64,000 bases of DNA from Lysobacterales bacterium (GTDB lineage Bacteria; Pseudomonadota; Gammaproteobacteria; Xanthomonadales; Xanthomonadaceae), in NCBI GenBank assembly GCA_016718605.1, contig JADKCY010000003.1, positions 372,001 to 436,000 of the forward strand, given 5' to 3'. The notes beneath the pieces are model-generated. The model did no database searches, had not been told where the DNA came from, and saw only the letters and a program-made list of their open reading frames with translations. The translations under genes and the position numbers were made by a program. Each line of letters opens with the position of its first letter. Within the stretch, counting starts at the first letter, position 1. Shown here piece by piece: positions 17,492-26,255 of this stretch.

Positions 17492-18400
17492 CTAGAAGCG
17501 TCCGTCACGCGGCATGGCACGAATCACGTCAATCGGATTGACGCAGGACTTCGCCGAAGCCGCAGTCAGCACTGTGTTCAGCTTGCCTGATCCGTCAGCC
17601 GTCATCGCGATGATCGATGCTGCACTGCATGAGGTGAACTCGATCGACACTTCGCCCCAATACGGCGGCAACAGATACTCGTCGGTACTCGGTGGGGGCA
17701 GCAGATATTCCTTCGACGGTGGCGGCAACAAATACTCGTCCGTGCTCGGCGGCGGCAGCAGATACTCGTCGGTACTCGGTGGCGGCAGCAGATATTCCTT
17801 CGACGGCGGCGGCAACAAATACTCATCCGTGCTCGGCGGCGGCAGCAGATACTCGTCGGTACTCGGTGGCGGCAGCAGATATTCCTTCGACGGCGGCGGC
17901 AACAAATACTCATCCGTGCTCGGCGGCGGCAGCAAGTACTCGTCGGTACTCGGTGGCGGCAGCAGATATTCCTTCGACGGCGGCGGCAACAAATACTCAT
18001 CCGTGCTCGGCGGCGGCAGCAGATACTCGTCGGTACTCGGTGGCGGCAGCAGATATTCCTTCGACGGCGGCGGCAACAAATACTCATCCGTGCTCGGCGG
18101 CGGCAGCAGATATTCGTCAGAAGCCAACACGAAGCTGTCGCTGACCGCATAAAAACTCATCGTTGCGCCATTGCCTTTGACCGGGCCGATGCCCAGCAAG
18201 CGCAGCGGGCGTCCATAGGCGTCGTAGGTCAGCCACTGCGCAATCAAGACTTCGCGACCAGCGCGCGACGCAATCGCAAAATCAAACCCGCCGACGATCT
18301 GAGTGCCCGCACCCCACTCTGTTGCTTCGGCAGATGGTGCCAGAGCCGCACTAATTGCCATCACTGCAAGAGGCAGTGTCTTTAGAGGAAACTTCTTCAT
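17492..18400 (-). CDS. Secreted protein with 16 EYLLPPP repeats inside a beta domain
   Basis: 302 residues; ATG at 18400 with AAGGAT 8 nt upstream. The signal peptide MKKFPLKTLPLAVMAISAAL... ends near AEA. Residues ~30-85 match the first half of the Trp/Gly-rich beta domain seen in the protein at 6999-8585 (LIAQWLTYDAYGRP, GIGPVKG). The last ~60 residues match the second half (WGEVSIEF-x-C, final Cys). Between them, where relatives have a short loop, lie 16 copies of (T)DEYLLPPPS/KEYLLPPPS. These are arranged as five 29-residue super-repeats, so this reads as a loop expansion. The repeat part is probably extended and non-globular. The function is unknown. It is transcribed alone with its own terminator. 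Confidence 0.87.
   Translation of the reverse strand: MKKFPLKTLPLAVMAISAALAPSAEATEWGAGTQIVGGFDFAIASRAGREVLIAQWLTYDAYGRPLRLLGIGPVKGNGATMSFYAVSDSFVLASDEYLLPPPSTDEYLLPPPSKEYLLPPPSTDEYLLPPPSTDEYLLPPPSKEYLLPPPSTDEYLLPPPSTDEYLLPPPSKEYLLPPPSTDEYLLPPPSTDEYLLPPPSKEYLLPPPSTDEYLLPPPSTDEYLLPPPSKEYLLPPPSTDEYLLPPYWGEVSIEFTSCSAASIIAMTADGSGKLNTVLTAASAKSCVNPIDVIRAMPRDGRF
17661..18119 (-). repeat. 87-bp tandem repeat (five units) coding for EYLLPPP
   Basis: Five units of exactly 87 bp (17673-18107), each made of 30 + 27 + 30 bp sub-units, with partial units at both ends. Units are nearly identical at the DNA level, differing by one or two bases. The array is free of stop codons in several frames, which creates long spurious antisense ORFs. 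The period is a multiple of three, so slippage keeps the frame. Confidence 0.95.
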
Positions 18401-18807
18401 GTTCAGATCCTTACGTATGAATTGGCCCTGGTGAATTGCAGCCTATCTGAACATTTGACCTAATTTTGCAATCGTGTTCGCATTTTGAACGCGTCATTTT
18501 CACAGTTGTTAACCATTTCAAACTGGAGTATTAGGTTTCGCCGAAATTCCGAATGCGCCGCCCCTATTTCGGGAGGTCGATGCCGATGGCAAAGCGTGCT
18601 CTTGCCGAATGAACGCGCTCCGCGGCATTGCGTCGAAGGCCCGTCATCACGGCCAAACCGGCGGCTGGGCAAGTGTGTTGCTGCATGCGCTGAGGGTTGC
18701 ACCCACGCTATTGATGCCAGATCCGATCAAAGTGCGGCTCAACACCCTCAAGATGCAGGGGCAAAATTCAGACCCATGCAGGTTCTCGAGCGCGCAACAA
18801 AGGAAGC
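18401..18807. other. Intergenic region, AT-rich near the repeat gene
   Basis: 407 bp between the repeat-protein gene start and the 3' end of tcdA. The part next to the repeat gene (18440-18540) is AT-rich and probably holds its promoter; no clear -35/-10 pair could be fixed. ORFs here overlap tcdA antisense and look non-coding. Confidence 0.4.
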
Positions 18808-19590
18808 TCAGGGCAAGGCTTGCGTCAACCGCTGCAGAATCCGCCCTGTCGCGGCGAAGGCAAAACTTGCGGTGACATGCGTAGCGGCCCCGAGATTTCC
18901 GCTGGCGCAGTCCAAACGTCCGCCGGAATCAACGGCGGGGCGAAGGCCGCATACGCTGCCATCCGCCTGCGGGTAGCGAACGTTCTCGCGAGAGAAAATC
19001 GCCGAAATACCGAAATAGCGATCCGGGTTCTTGGGAAAGTGAAACTCGCTGCGGAGTTTTTTGCGCACCAATGCCAACATCGCGTCGTGCTCAGTACGAC
19101 TGAGGTCGCGAATTTCAATCTGCGTAGGGTCAGAACGCCCGCCCGCTGACCCAACGATGACCAACGGAATCTTGCGACGACGACAAAATGCCGCCATGAC
19201 CACCTTCACGCGAAATGCATCACACGCATCCAGCACATAGTCGAAGTCACGCAGCAGCAAGTGCTCCATGGTGTCGGTGGTAAGAAACTGCGCAATGGCA
19301 TCGACGTCAATGTCTGGCTGGATCTTTCGCAATCGTTCGGCCATCGCGTCGACCTTCAATCGACCAAACTCGCCATCCAGTGCATGCAACTGGCGATTGA
19401 CGTTACTAACGCAAATGTCGTCCGCGTCGATCAGGGTGAGGTGCCCGACCCCACTGCGCGTCAGTGCCTCCGCTGCCCATGAGCCAACCCCGCCAATGCC
19501 AACAATGGCGATACGTGCTTGGGCTAGGCGCGCAACGCTGCCACGCCCGTAGAGTCGATCTATTCCAGCAAAACGCGCGGACATTTCCAT
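18808..19590 (-). CDS. tcdA: tRNA threonylcarbamoyladenosine dehydratase
   Basis: 260 residues from the ATG at 19590 (GGGAAG upstream); a GTG at 19617 is possible. E1-like ATP-dependent enzyme that dehydrates t6A37 of ANN-decoding tRNAs to the cyclic ct6A form. The nucleotide-binding GIGGVGSWAAEAL loop, adenylation residues (DADDICVSNVNRQ) and the family C-terminus RLDCASGNLGAATHVTASF are all there. Residue pattern and length agree with E. coli TcdA (CsdL/YgdL). It stands alone, not next to csd genes. Confidence 0.94.
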   Translation of the reverse strand: MEMSARFAGIDRLYGRGSVARLAQARIAIVGIGGVGSWAAEALTRSGVGHLTLIDADDICVSNVNRQLHALDGEFGRLKVDAMAERLRKIQPDIDVDAIAQFLTTDTMEHLLLRDFDYVLDACDAFRVKVVMAAFCRRRKIPLVIVGSAGGRSDPTQIEIRDLSRTEHDAMLALVRKKLRSEFHFPKNPDRYFGISAIFSRENVRYPQADGSVCGLRPAVDSGGRLDCASGNLGAATHVTASFAFAATGRILQRLTQALP

Positions 19591-19717
19591 GTGGCTTGCT
19601 TCCCGTTCCGACAGCACATCATAAAACGCCGCTATCGGTCCGTTCCGGAATGCCGCATTTCAGCAAAGCGAGTCGCGGCCGTATCATGGAGAACCTGACT
19701 CTCTCGGAGATGGAAGC

Positions 19718-20119
19718 ATGCGTGCACTGGCGTTTCTCGTGGTAGGACTGATGTTGGGCGCACTCATCAGTGTCACCGCCCTCAATGTTCTGAATCGTGG
19801 CCCACAAACCCATAAAGCCGTGATGCTGATGATGAAGTATCAGGTGGACACTGCACGTAGCGTCATCGACCCTGGCTGCCCCAACGGCGCAAGTGCACAG
19901 CGACAGTTCGCAACGCTGCGGGCCCTAAGCGACGATCTGGATGCGATCTTCGTTCCGCGTGGATTCGACAAGGAGCTGTTTGGCAAGCAGAGCCAGCAGA
20001 TGCGCGATCGCTTGGACAAGGCGCTGCAGACCGATTGGTCCGGGTGCCCTCAGCAGGTTGAAGCCCTGAATCTCGTCCGGCAGGGATGCAAGTCCTGTCA
20101 TGACGAGTTCGAAGGCTGA
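19718..20119 (+). CDS. Membrane-anchored cytochrome c'-like haem protein
   Basis: 133 residues; ATG at 19718 with GGAGATGGAAG upstream. A single N-terminal hydrophobic segment (ALAFLVVGLMLGALISVTAL) acts as anchor or signal. The rest is helical, and the only haem-binding motif, CKSCH, is six residues from the C-terminus. This is the arrangement of class II cytochromes (c', c-556), which form four-helix bundles in the periplasm. Two other Cys (GCPNG, SGCPQ) could form a disulfide. The electron partner, or a possible role in NO binding, is unknown. Confidence 0.82.
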   Translation: MRALAFLVVGLMLGALISVTALNVLNRGPQTHKAVMLMMKYQVDTARSVIDPGCPNGASAQRQFATLRALSDDLDAIFVPRGFDKELFGKQSQQMRDRLDKALQTDWSGCPQQVEALNLVRQGCKSCHDEFEG

Positions 20120-20207
20120 TTCAACGCGACTGCTCCGCCGGGTGCAGAGGCGATGCACCCGGCCCACGACGTGCTGATTTGCATTGCGCTATGGGCGCGG
20201 GGACGCT

Positions 20208-21176
20208 TCACACGTGCAGTACGTCGTCCGACATCATGAACTGCTGATGGATAGCATCGGACAACGCGTAAAGTCTGCCGGTAAGCGACTTCAGGAAGTG
20301 GCCTGTGCCTTGCTGCAACAAGACGTCCATGCGGCCGTAACGCAATTCGCTGGCCAGAGCGCCTGCCTGTCGGCTCACTTCCATCGGACGCCCGCCGGAT
20401 AGGGCCTCGATACTCCGGTGCACCGCCGACATGCATGCCGCAAGTGATCGCGGCATGTCTTTGCGAAGGACCAACAACTCAGCGACGCGCTCGGGAGTCA
20501 GGGTGTCTCGATAGATCTTGCGGTAGGTCTCGAAGCCCGAAATGGCCTGCAGCATGGCGCTGAGTTGGTAATACTCGACAGCGGTGCGGGCTTCCTGCGG
20601 CGGACGTTGCCGGACTCCACCAAAGTGCAAATCCAGCATGCGCAACGTGCTGTCAGCGCGCTCGATGAAAGTTCCCAACAAAAGAAATTCGTAGGCTTCA
20701 TCACGCACCAAGGTGCCCAAGGAAATCCCTCGGAAGGAAGCTGCGCGACGTTTCAACCAGTCCAGAAACTGCGACAGTCCTTCAGCGCTTAACTGGTCCC
20801 AATCGTAGTCGCGCATGCGCAACCAGGAGGCATTGATGTCCTCATACATTTCACTGCTGATCGCACCACGCTGGGCGCGTCCGGATTCTCTTGCGGACTG
20901 CAGGCTGCTATAGATTGATGAGGGGTTCTGCTCATCGAACACCAAGTATTGCAGCGCGAATTTCTCGCTGATCGCGCCGTAGCGGCGACCGAACTCCGTG
21001 CCGAGACCCAAATTGTCCACCACGCGTAACCATGCCTCTTCGTTGCGGAGCTTGTTTTCACGCTGCGCAGGCAACAGGGCAACACGGTGGGCGTAATCAA
21101 TCAGACGCGCCGTGTTGTCAACGCGTTCGATATGGCGGGACATCCAGTACAAATCGCTGGCGGTTCGGCAAAGCAT
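20208..21176 (-). CDS. Alpha-E domain protein (DUF403)
   Basis: 322 residues, all-helical. It starts LCRTASDLYWMSRHIERVDNTARL, the typical alpha-E opening, and keeps FIERADSTLRMLD in the second half. The start codon directly abuts the stop of the ATP-grasp gene (TGAATG), with GGAGG upstream. Alpha-E proteins are nearly always encoded beside circularly permuted ATP-grasp enzymes and have been proposed to act in peptide synthesis or tagging; no biochemical role is settled. The transglutaminase often found in such clusters is missing here. Confidence 0.92.
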   Translation of the reverse strand: MLCRTASDLYWMSRHIERVDNTARLIDYAHRVALLPAQRENKLRNEEAWLRVVDNLGLGTEFGRRYGAISEKFALQYLVFDEQNPSSIYSSLQSARESGRAQRGAISSEMYEDINASWLRMRDYDWDQLSAEGLSQFLDWLKRRAASFRGISLGTLVRDEAYEFLLLGTFIERADSTLRMLDLHFGGVRQRPPQEARTAVEYYQLSAMLQAISGFETYRKIYRDTLTPERVAELLVLRKDMPRSLAACMSAVHRSIEALSGGRPMEVSRQAGALASELRYGRMDVLLQQGTGHFLKSLTGRLYALSDAIHQQFMMSDDVLHV

Positions 21177-22604
21177 TCAAGCCTCCAGTACCCAGGTGTC
21201 CTTGGTACCGCCTCCCTGCGAGGAGTTCACGACGAGCGAACCTTCGCGCAAGGCGACACGGGTCAAACCGCCGGGGACGATGCGAATCGACTCGCCCGAC
21301 AGCACATAGGGACGCAAATCCAGATGTCGCGGCGCGATGCCGCTTGCCACAAACGTGGGGCAGGTTGACAGCGCCAAGGTCGGTTGGGCGATGTAGCCAG
21401 CCGGATTGGCCAGGATGCGTGCTCGAAAGTTCTCGATTTCCTCGCGCGTTGATGCGGGCCCGACCAACATGCCGTAACCGCCTGCGCCCTGGGTCTCTTT
21501 GACCACCAGTTCCGGCAGGTGATCCAGCGTGTACTTCAGATCATCCGCATTGCGCAACTTGTAGGTTGGCACATTGTTGAGAATCGGCTGCTCATCCAGA
21601 TAAAAACGAATCATGTCAGGGACATAAGGATAGATCGACTTGTCATCCGCGACACCCGTGCCAATCGCATTGGCCAGAGTCACACGTCCCGCACGATAGG
21701 CGCGCAAAAGGCCAGGCACGCCGAGCATCGAATCGGTACGGAATACCTCTGGGTCCAAGAAGTCGTCATCGATCCTGCGATAGATCACATGCACGCGTTG
21801 CAAACCGCGCGTCGTCCGCATGTAGACCGTGTCATCTCGGACGAGCAGATCCTGACCTTCGACAAGTTCGACACCCATTTGCTGGGCCAGAAACGCATGC
21901 TCGAAATAGGCCGAGTTGTAGGCCCCGGGCGTCAGTACGGCGACCGTCGGATCTTCAATTCCGGCAGGCGCAACCGACCGCAGATTTTCAAGGAGCGCGT
22001 CCGGATAGTCCTCGACGGGCGCAATGCTCTGCCGCGCGAACAACTCGGGGAACAGACGCATCATCATCTTGCGATTTTCAAGCATGTATGACACACCCGA
22101 GGGCACCCGAAGGTTGTCCTCCAGGACGTAATACTCACCCGCTCCAGCACGCACCACGTCAATGCCCGCGATGTGCGCATAGATGTCACCAGGCACACGG
22201 ATCCCGCGCATCTGCGGGCGGAACTGTTCATTGGAAAGCACCAATTCACGTGGCAACACGCCGGACTCGACAATACGTTGCGCGTGATAAATGTCACCCA
22301 GAAACATATTCAGCGCTTTGACTCGCTGGCGCAGTCCGGCATCCAGCACCTGCCATTCGGTCGCCGGAATGACTCGTGGAACAATGTCGAACGGAATCAG
22401 TCGCTCAGTGCCAGATTTTTCGCCGTAGACGGTGAAGGTGATTCCCACCCGATGGAAAGCCAATTCGGCCTCGCGACGCTTTTGCGCAATACGCGGCTCA
22501 GGCGTCCGCTGCAACCATTCTGCGAACGGCTGGTAGTGCGCCCTGACCGAACCCTCAGTGGTGTGCATCTCATCGAAGAACGCTGGATTGCTCGGTACGC
22601 GCAC
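21177..22604 (-). CDS. Circularly permuted ATP-grasp protein (type 2)
   Basis: 475 residues from a GTG at 22604, preceded by GGTGGGGA. The open frame runs on to 23159, but there it is antisense to the DUF456 gene; a GTG at 22697 lacks a ribosome site. The N-terminus FFDEMHTTEGSVRAHY, the core LEDNLRVPSGVSYMLENR and the C-terminal VVKETQGAGGYGMLVGPAST plus GGLTRVALREGSLVVNSSQGGGTKDTW are hallmarks of the DUF404/DUF407 family. ATP-grasp enzymes join a carboxylate to an amine or thiol; the substrate is unknown. It forms a two-gene unit with the alpha-E gene (0 bp spacing). Confidence 0.93.
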   Translation of the reverse strand: MRVPSNPAFFDEMHTTEGSVRAHYQPFAEWLQRTPEPRIAQKRREAELAFHRVGITFTVYGEKSGTERLIPFDIVPRVIPATEWQVLDAGLRQRVKALNMFLGDIYHAQRIVESGVLPRELVLSNEQFRPQMRGIRVPGDIYAHIAGIDVVRAGAGEYYVLEDNLRVPSGVSYMLENRKMMMRLFPELFARQSIAPVEDYPDALLENLRSVAPAGIEDPTVAVLTPGAYNSAYFEHAFLAQQMGVELVEGQDLLVRDDTVYMRTTRGLQRVHVIYRRIDDDFLDPEVFRTDSMLGVPGLLRAYRAGRVTLANAIGTGVADDKSIYPYVPDMIRFYLDEQPILNNVPTYKLRNADDLKYTLDHLPELVVKETQGAGGYGMLVGPASTREEIENFRARILANPAGYIAQPTLALSTCPTFVASGIAPRHLDLRPYVLSGESIRIVPGGLTRVALREGSLVVNSSQGGGTKDTWVLEA

Positions 22605-22763
22605 GGAGTCCCCACCCGGTGTCGACAGATGTTGCAAAGCACTATTGCACAGTGTCCGTCCGGTAAACAGCCCATGGCGGTCATAGGACGATGTCACATT
22701 CGGGGTATCTTGCGGCTCCGGAAACACCACCGTCGTCCGACACCACCCACCTTGAGGACACCA

Positions 22764-23261
22764 ATGGATCTTCCCAACTGGCAACCGATCGCCATTCATG
22801 TACTGGCAGGCCTGCTGATTCTGGTGGGCTTCGCGGGCACCGTACTGCCCGCACTGCCGGGTGTCCCCTTGATGTTTGCCGGGATGCTTCTGAGTGCATG
22901 GATGGGGGATTTTCAGCAAATCGGCGGCTGGACATTGAGCCTCCTCGGTGCGTTGGCAGCCATCTCGATCGCGGGTGATTTTGTTGCCGGGCTGCTGGGT
23001 GCTAAGCGGGTGGGTGCCAGTGGCTGGGCGATGGCTGGCGCGGCACTCGGCACCTTGATCGGTCTGTTCTTTGGCCTTTTCGGGCTCATCCTCGGCCCCT
23101 TCATTGGCGCATTGCTGGGCGAGTTGATCGCCGGTGCGACGCTGCACCGCGCCACACATGTCGGATTGGGCGCCTGGTTAGGCTTCCTGTTGGGTTCGGT
23201 GCTGAAAATCGCACTCGCCTTCATGATGCTTGGTGTATTTCTGTTCGCTTTGCTGGTCTAA
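22764..23261 (+). CDS. DUF456 family inner-membrane protein
   Basis: 165 residues; ATG at 22764 with GAGGA upstream. Four to five hydrophobic segments, with a glycine-rich repeat LIGLFFGLFGLILGPFIGALLGEL in the middle that is typical of DUF456. The opening VLPALPGVPLMFAG is also characteristic. The function is unknown. The stop is 5 bp before sbcB, so the two may be co-transcribed. Confidence 0.88.
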   Translation: MDLPNWQPIAIHVLAGLLILVGFAGTVLPALPGVPLMFAGMLLSAWMGDFQQIGGWTLSLLGALAAISIAGDFVAGLLGAKRVGASGWAMAGAALGTLIGLFFGLFGLILGPFIGALLGELIAGATLHRATHVGLGAWLGFLLGSVLKIALAFMMLGVFLFALLV

Positions 23262-23266
23262 GCCGA

Positions 23267-24712
23267 ATGCGCGAGAGCTTTCTTTGGTTCGACTTGGAGA
23301 CCTTTGGCCGAGACCCGCGACGGTCTCGCATTGCTCAATTCGCGGCCATTCGCACGGATACCCAACTGCGTCCGATAGGCGACGCCGTGGTGCGCTACTG
23401 CCAACCCGCGCGTGACCTGCTGCCCTCACCGGAGGCGACGCTGATCACCGGTATCACGCCGCAATTTGCCCAACGCGAGGGCCTTTGCGAGCGTGACTTC
23501 TGTGCAGAGATGTATGACCTGTTGTCCGAACCTGGCACCTGCGCTGTCGGCTACAACAGCCTGCGATTTGATGATGAGTTCATCCGCCACACGCTCTTCC
23601 GCAATTTTTACGATCCGTACCAGCGCGAGTGGCAGCATGGCAACTCACGTTGGGATCTGCTCGATTTAGCGCGACTGCTCTACGCACTGCGCCCGCAGGG
23701 TCTGACGTGGCCGCGACGCGACGATGGATTGCCGAGTTTCAAGTTGGAACACCTGGCCGCTGCCAACGGTATCACCCACACTCGAGCGCATGACGCCTTG
23801 TCCGATGTGGAGGCGCTCATTGCGCTGGCAGGCCGGATGCGTGATGCACAACCCAGAATGTTCGACTATTTTTTGGGCTTCCGTCGCAAAGCGCGGGCGC
23901 AATCTCTGTTGAATGTCGCCGAGCACACGCCGGTCCTGCATGTGTCCGGACAGTTTTCGGCTGCCAACGGATGCGCAGCCATCGTGGCACCGCTATGCGC
24001 TCATCCTGACATCGCCAATCGCGTCATCGTGCTTGACTTGGCGGCTGATCCGTCGCTGTTTGTCGAGATGAGCGCGGAGGACATTCGTGATCGACTCTAC
24101 ACGCCCCTGGCGGATCTTCCCGCAGGTGAATCGCGTGTACCGCTAAAGGAAATCCACCTCAATCGCTGCCCCGCACTGGTGGAACTTCGCCATCTCACCG
24201 ATGAAGAACTGTTGCGTTTGGGACTGGATCGCCAACGGGCCATCACGCACTGGCAAAGCCTCCGGCAAATGAGCGACCTGATTGATCGCGTCCGCGACGT
24301 ATTTCAACGACCTCAGCAGCGCCATTCGAGCGCTCGCGATGCCGATCAGTCCATTTACGACGGATTCGTTGGTGACGCGGACAAACAGCAGAGCGCGACC
24401 ATTCGGCGCCTCGGAGAAGAGTCACTGGCGTCCTACATGCCGCAATTCCAGGATGCGCGACTGCAGGCCCTATGGCCACGCTATGTCGCGCGCAACCGCC
24501 CCGATTCACTCTCGGCCAGCGATCACGCCGCCTGGAACGAATACCGTCGACAACGCCTGCTCAGCGATTGCGGCTTGTCGGAATACACCTTCGAAAGCTA
24601 TTTTCAAAGCATCGCGCAGTGGCGCCTTCAGCATGCCAACTCACCCCCCTCGCAGGGCCTGCTGGATGCGCTGGAAGACTGGGGACGCGACGTGCTGCGG
24701 GAAATCGACTGA
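23267..24712 (+). CDS. sbcB: Exodeoxyribonuclease I
   Basis: 481 residues. 3'-5' single-strand DNA exonuclease used in recombination and mismatch repair. DEDDh catalytic residues: Asp and Glu in FLWFDLETFG, Asp in YNSLRFDDEF, and His/Asp in THTRAHDALSDV. The SH3-like and C-terminal helical parts typical of ExoI follow, and length matches E. coli SbcB (475). The ribosome site is weak; translation may depend on the DUF456 gene 5 bp upstream. Confidence 0.96.
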   Translation: MRESFLWFDLETFGRDPRRSRIAQFAAIRTDTQLRPIGDAVVRYCQPARDLLPSPEATLITGITPQFAQREGLCERDFCAEMYDLLSEPGTCAVGYNSLRFDDEFIRHTLFRNFYDPYQREWQHGNSRWDLLDLARLLYALRPQGLTWPRRDDGLPSFKLEHLAAANGITHTRAHDALSDVEALIALAGRMRDAQPRMFDYFLGFRRKARAQSLLNVAEHTPVLHVSGQFSAANGCAAIVAPLCAHPDIANRVIVLDLAADPSLFVEMSAEDIRDRLYTPLADLPAGESRVPLKEIHLNRCPALVELRHLTDEELLRLGLDRQRAITHWQSLRQMSDLIDRVRDVFQRPQQRHSSARDADQSIYDGFVGDADKQQSATIRRLGEESLASYMPQFQDARLQALWPRYVARNRPDSLSASDHAAWNEYRRQRLLSDCGLSEYTFESYFQSIAQWRLQHANSPPSQGLLDALEDWGRDVLREID

Positions 24713-24940
24713 ACGAGGGCTGTGCCGAAAATACCCTCTGGCCTACACCCTGCTGGCAGAGTGGCGCTCGCAATTAAACATAACCCATTGTATCTATTAT
24801 TTTTTTATGGCTTCGCCAGTTTTTCGTAGCGGATCCATACTGACCCCAAATACCCCAGTGAACCGCCGCTGCATCCGAATATCCTGCAAGCGGTTCGCGA
24901 GCCAGTATGCTTTGACCTTCTTCCTCACCGACCTACCTGC

Positions 24941-25588
24941 ATGAGCATCGACGCACTGTCACAACGAGAAGAACTTCTCAATGCTCTTACCCATGGCGTC
25001 GGCGCCCTGGCCAGCGCGATTGGCGGCGCAGTTCTGATCACTTTGGCAGCGGTCTACGGCGACACTTGGCAAGTCGTGAGTGCTTCGGTCTTTGTCGCCA
25101 CGCTTCTTCTGCTCTATACAGCTTCGACGCTTTACCACGCGTTTCGCCACGAGCGCATCAAGGCCAAGCTGAAGATATTCGATCACTGCGCGATTTTTCT
25201 GCTGATTGCAGGCACCTATACTCCTTTCACCTTGATCGGCTTGCGTGAAAGCTGGGGCTGGACCCTATTCGGCGTTATCTGGACATTGGCGGTCCTCGGC
25301 GTCGTATTCAAACTGTTTTTTACCGGTCGTTTTCCGCGTCTATCCACGATGATGTACATCGCCATGGGTTGGTTGGTCGTCATCGCAGCAAAGCCCATGA
25401 TGGAGAACCTCTCGATGGAAGCCTTGGCTTGGCTGTTGGCTGGCGGACTCGCTTACACACTAGGAACCGTGTTCTATCACTTCGAGCGCCTGCCTTACTC
25501 GCATGCCATTTGGCACCTGTTCGTGCTTGCGGGTAGTGCGGCGCACTTTGTGGCGGTCTCCACTCAGGTTTTGCCGCAGGGCATCTGA
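24941..25588 (+). CDS. Hemolysin III / PAQR family membrane protein
   Basis: 215 residues with seven predicted hydrophobic helices. The family marks are present: EELLNALTHGVGALAS at the N-terminus, STLYHAF, FDHCAIFLLIAGTYTPF, and HAIWHLFVLAGSAAHF near the end. The conserved His and Asp residues form the zinc site in related receptors. Bacterial members (YqfA/TrhA) help maintain membrane fluidity; the hemolysin name is historical. 228 bp of partly AT-rich sequence upstream likely contain its promoter. It overlaps pcp by 1 bp (TGATG). Confidence 0.93.
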   Translation: MSIDALSQREELLNALTHGVGALASAIGGAVLITLAAVYGDTWQVVSASVFVATLLLLYTASTLYHAFRHERIKAKLKIFDHCAIFLLIAGTYTPFTLIGLRESWGWTLFGVIWTLAVLGVVFKLFFTGRFPRLSTMMYIAMGWLVVIAAKPMMENLSMEALAWLLAGGLAYTLGTVFYHFERLPYSHAIWHLFVLAGSAAHFVAVSTQVLPQGI

Positions 25589-26244
25589 TGGCGTTCCGTC
25601 GGGTTCTTCTGGCCGGCTTCGAGCCGTTTGGTGGCGAGCAGGTAAACCCGTCGCACGTGCTGCTCAGAGAACTAGGCGGAGAGCGCATTTCAGGGCATCG
25701 CATCGAGCCACTCTGTCTCCCTGTGAACTTCACACGTGCAGGTGCATTGCTGTGCGATGCCATTGATGCGTGTCGTCCGCAAGTCGTGCTTTGTGTTGGT
25801 CAAGCAGGTGGGCGCAGCCGCTTGTCGTTTGAACGTGTCGCGATCAACCTGATCGATGCACGCATTGCTGATGACGAAGGTCTGCAGCCAACCGATTGCC
25901 CAGTCGTGATGGGCGGCCCAGCCGCCTACTTCTCAAGCTTGCCCGTCAAACGCATGCAGGCTGCCTGCCACGCTGCCGGGGTCCCAGCCGAGCTCTCATT
26001 CTCGGCTGGTAGCTACGTCTGCAATGCGGTGTTCTATCAATTGATGCATCACATCAGAACAGCCCCAGCGGAGAACTGCCGAGCCGGATTCGTGCACGTA
26101 CCGTGGCTACCTGAACAAGCGATCCACCATGTTCAGTCCGCCTCCATGTCTCTTGATCTGCTTTGCAAAGGCATTGGCATCGCCATCGAGAGCGCACTCT
26201 TGCACACTGAAGACGGCAGCATCATAGGCGGCAACGAGCATTGA
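25588..26244 (+). CDS. pcp: Pyrrolidone-carboxylate (pyroglutamyl) peptidase I
   Basis: 218 residues. Cytoplasmic cysteine peptidase that removes N-terminal pyroglutamate. The opening VLLAGFEPFGGEQVNPS, Glu in GRSRLSFERVAIN, Cys in SAGSYVCNAVFY and His in GFVHVPWLPEQ give the full Glu-Cys-His triad of the C15 family. Start overlaps the hemolysin III stop by one base, so the two genes are coupled. Length is normal. Confidence 0.95.
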   Translation: MAFRRVLLAGFEPFGGEQVNPSHVLLRELGGERISGHRIEPLCLPVNFTRAGALLCDAIDACRPQVVLCVGQAGGRSRLSFERVAINLIDARIADDEGLQPTDCPVVMGGPAAYFSSLPVKRMQAACHAAGVPAELSFSAGSYVCNAVFYQLMHHIRTAPAENCRAGFVHVPWLPEQAIHHVQSASMSLDLLCKGIGIAIESALLHTEDGSIIGGNEH

Positions 26245-26255
26245 CATTCATCGAA

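Noticed and set aside
17661..18119. Possible CRISPR-like array
   Set aside because: Repeats abut each other with no unique spacers and keep a coding frame with an 87-bp period; the arrays at 7.1 kb and 38-40 kb were rejected for the same reason.
17514..18152. 212-residue + strand ORF rich in SRYSSVLGGG repeats
   Set aside because: Antisense to the EYLLPPP gene. It exists because the 87-bp repeat is stop-free in several frames; the opposite strand has the signal peptide, ribosome site and domain flanks.
18485..18976. 163-residue + strand ORF upstream of and over tcdA
   Set aside because: Composition Arg/Ala/Cys-rich, no ribosome site, and half of it antisense to a clear tcdA.
22605..23159. 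N-terminal extension of the ATP-grasp gene (660-residue frame)
   Set aside because: Its outer part is antisense to the DUF456 gene and does not resemble the family; GTG at 22604 gives the normal length.
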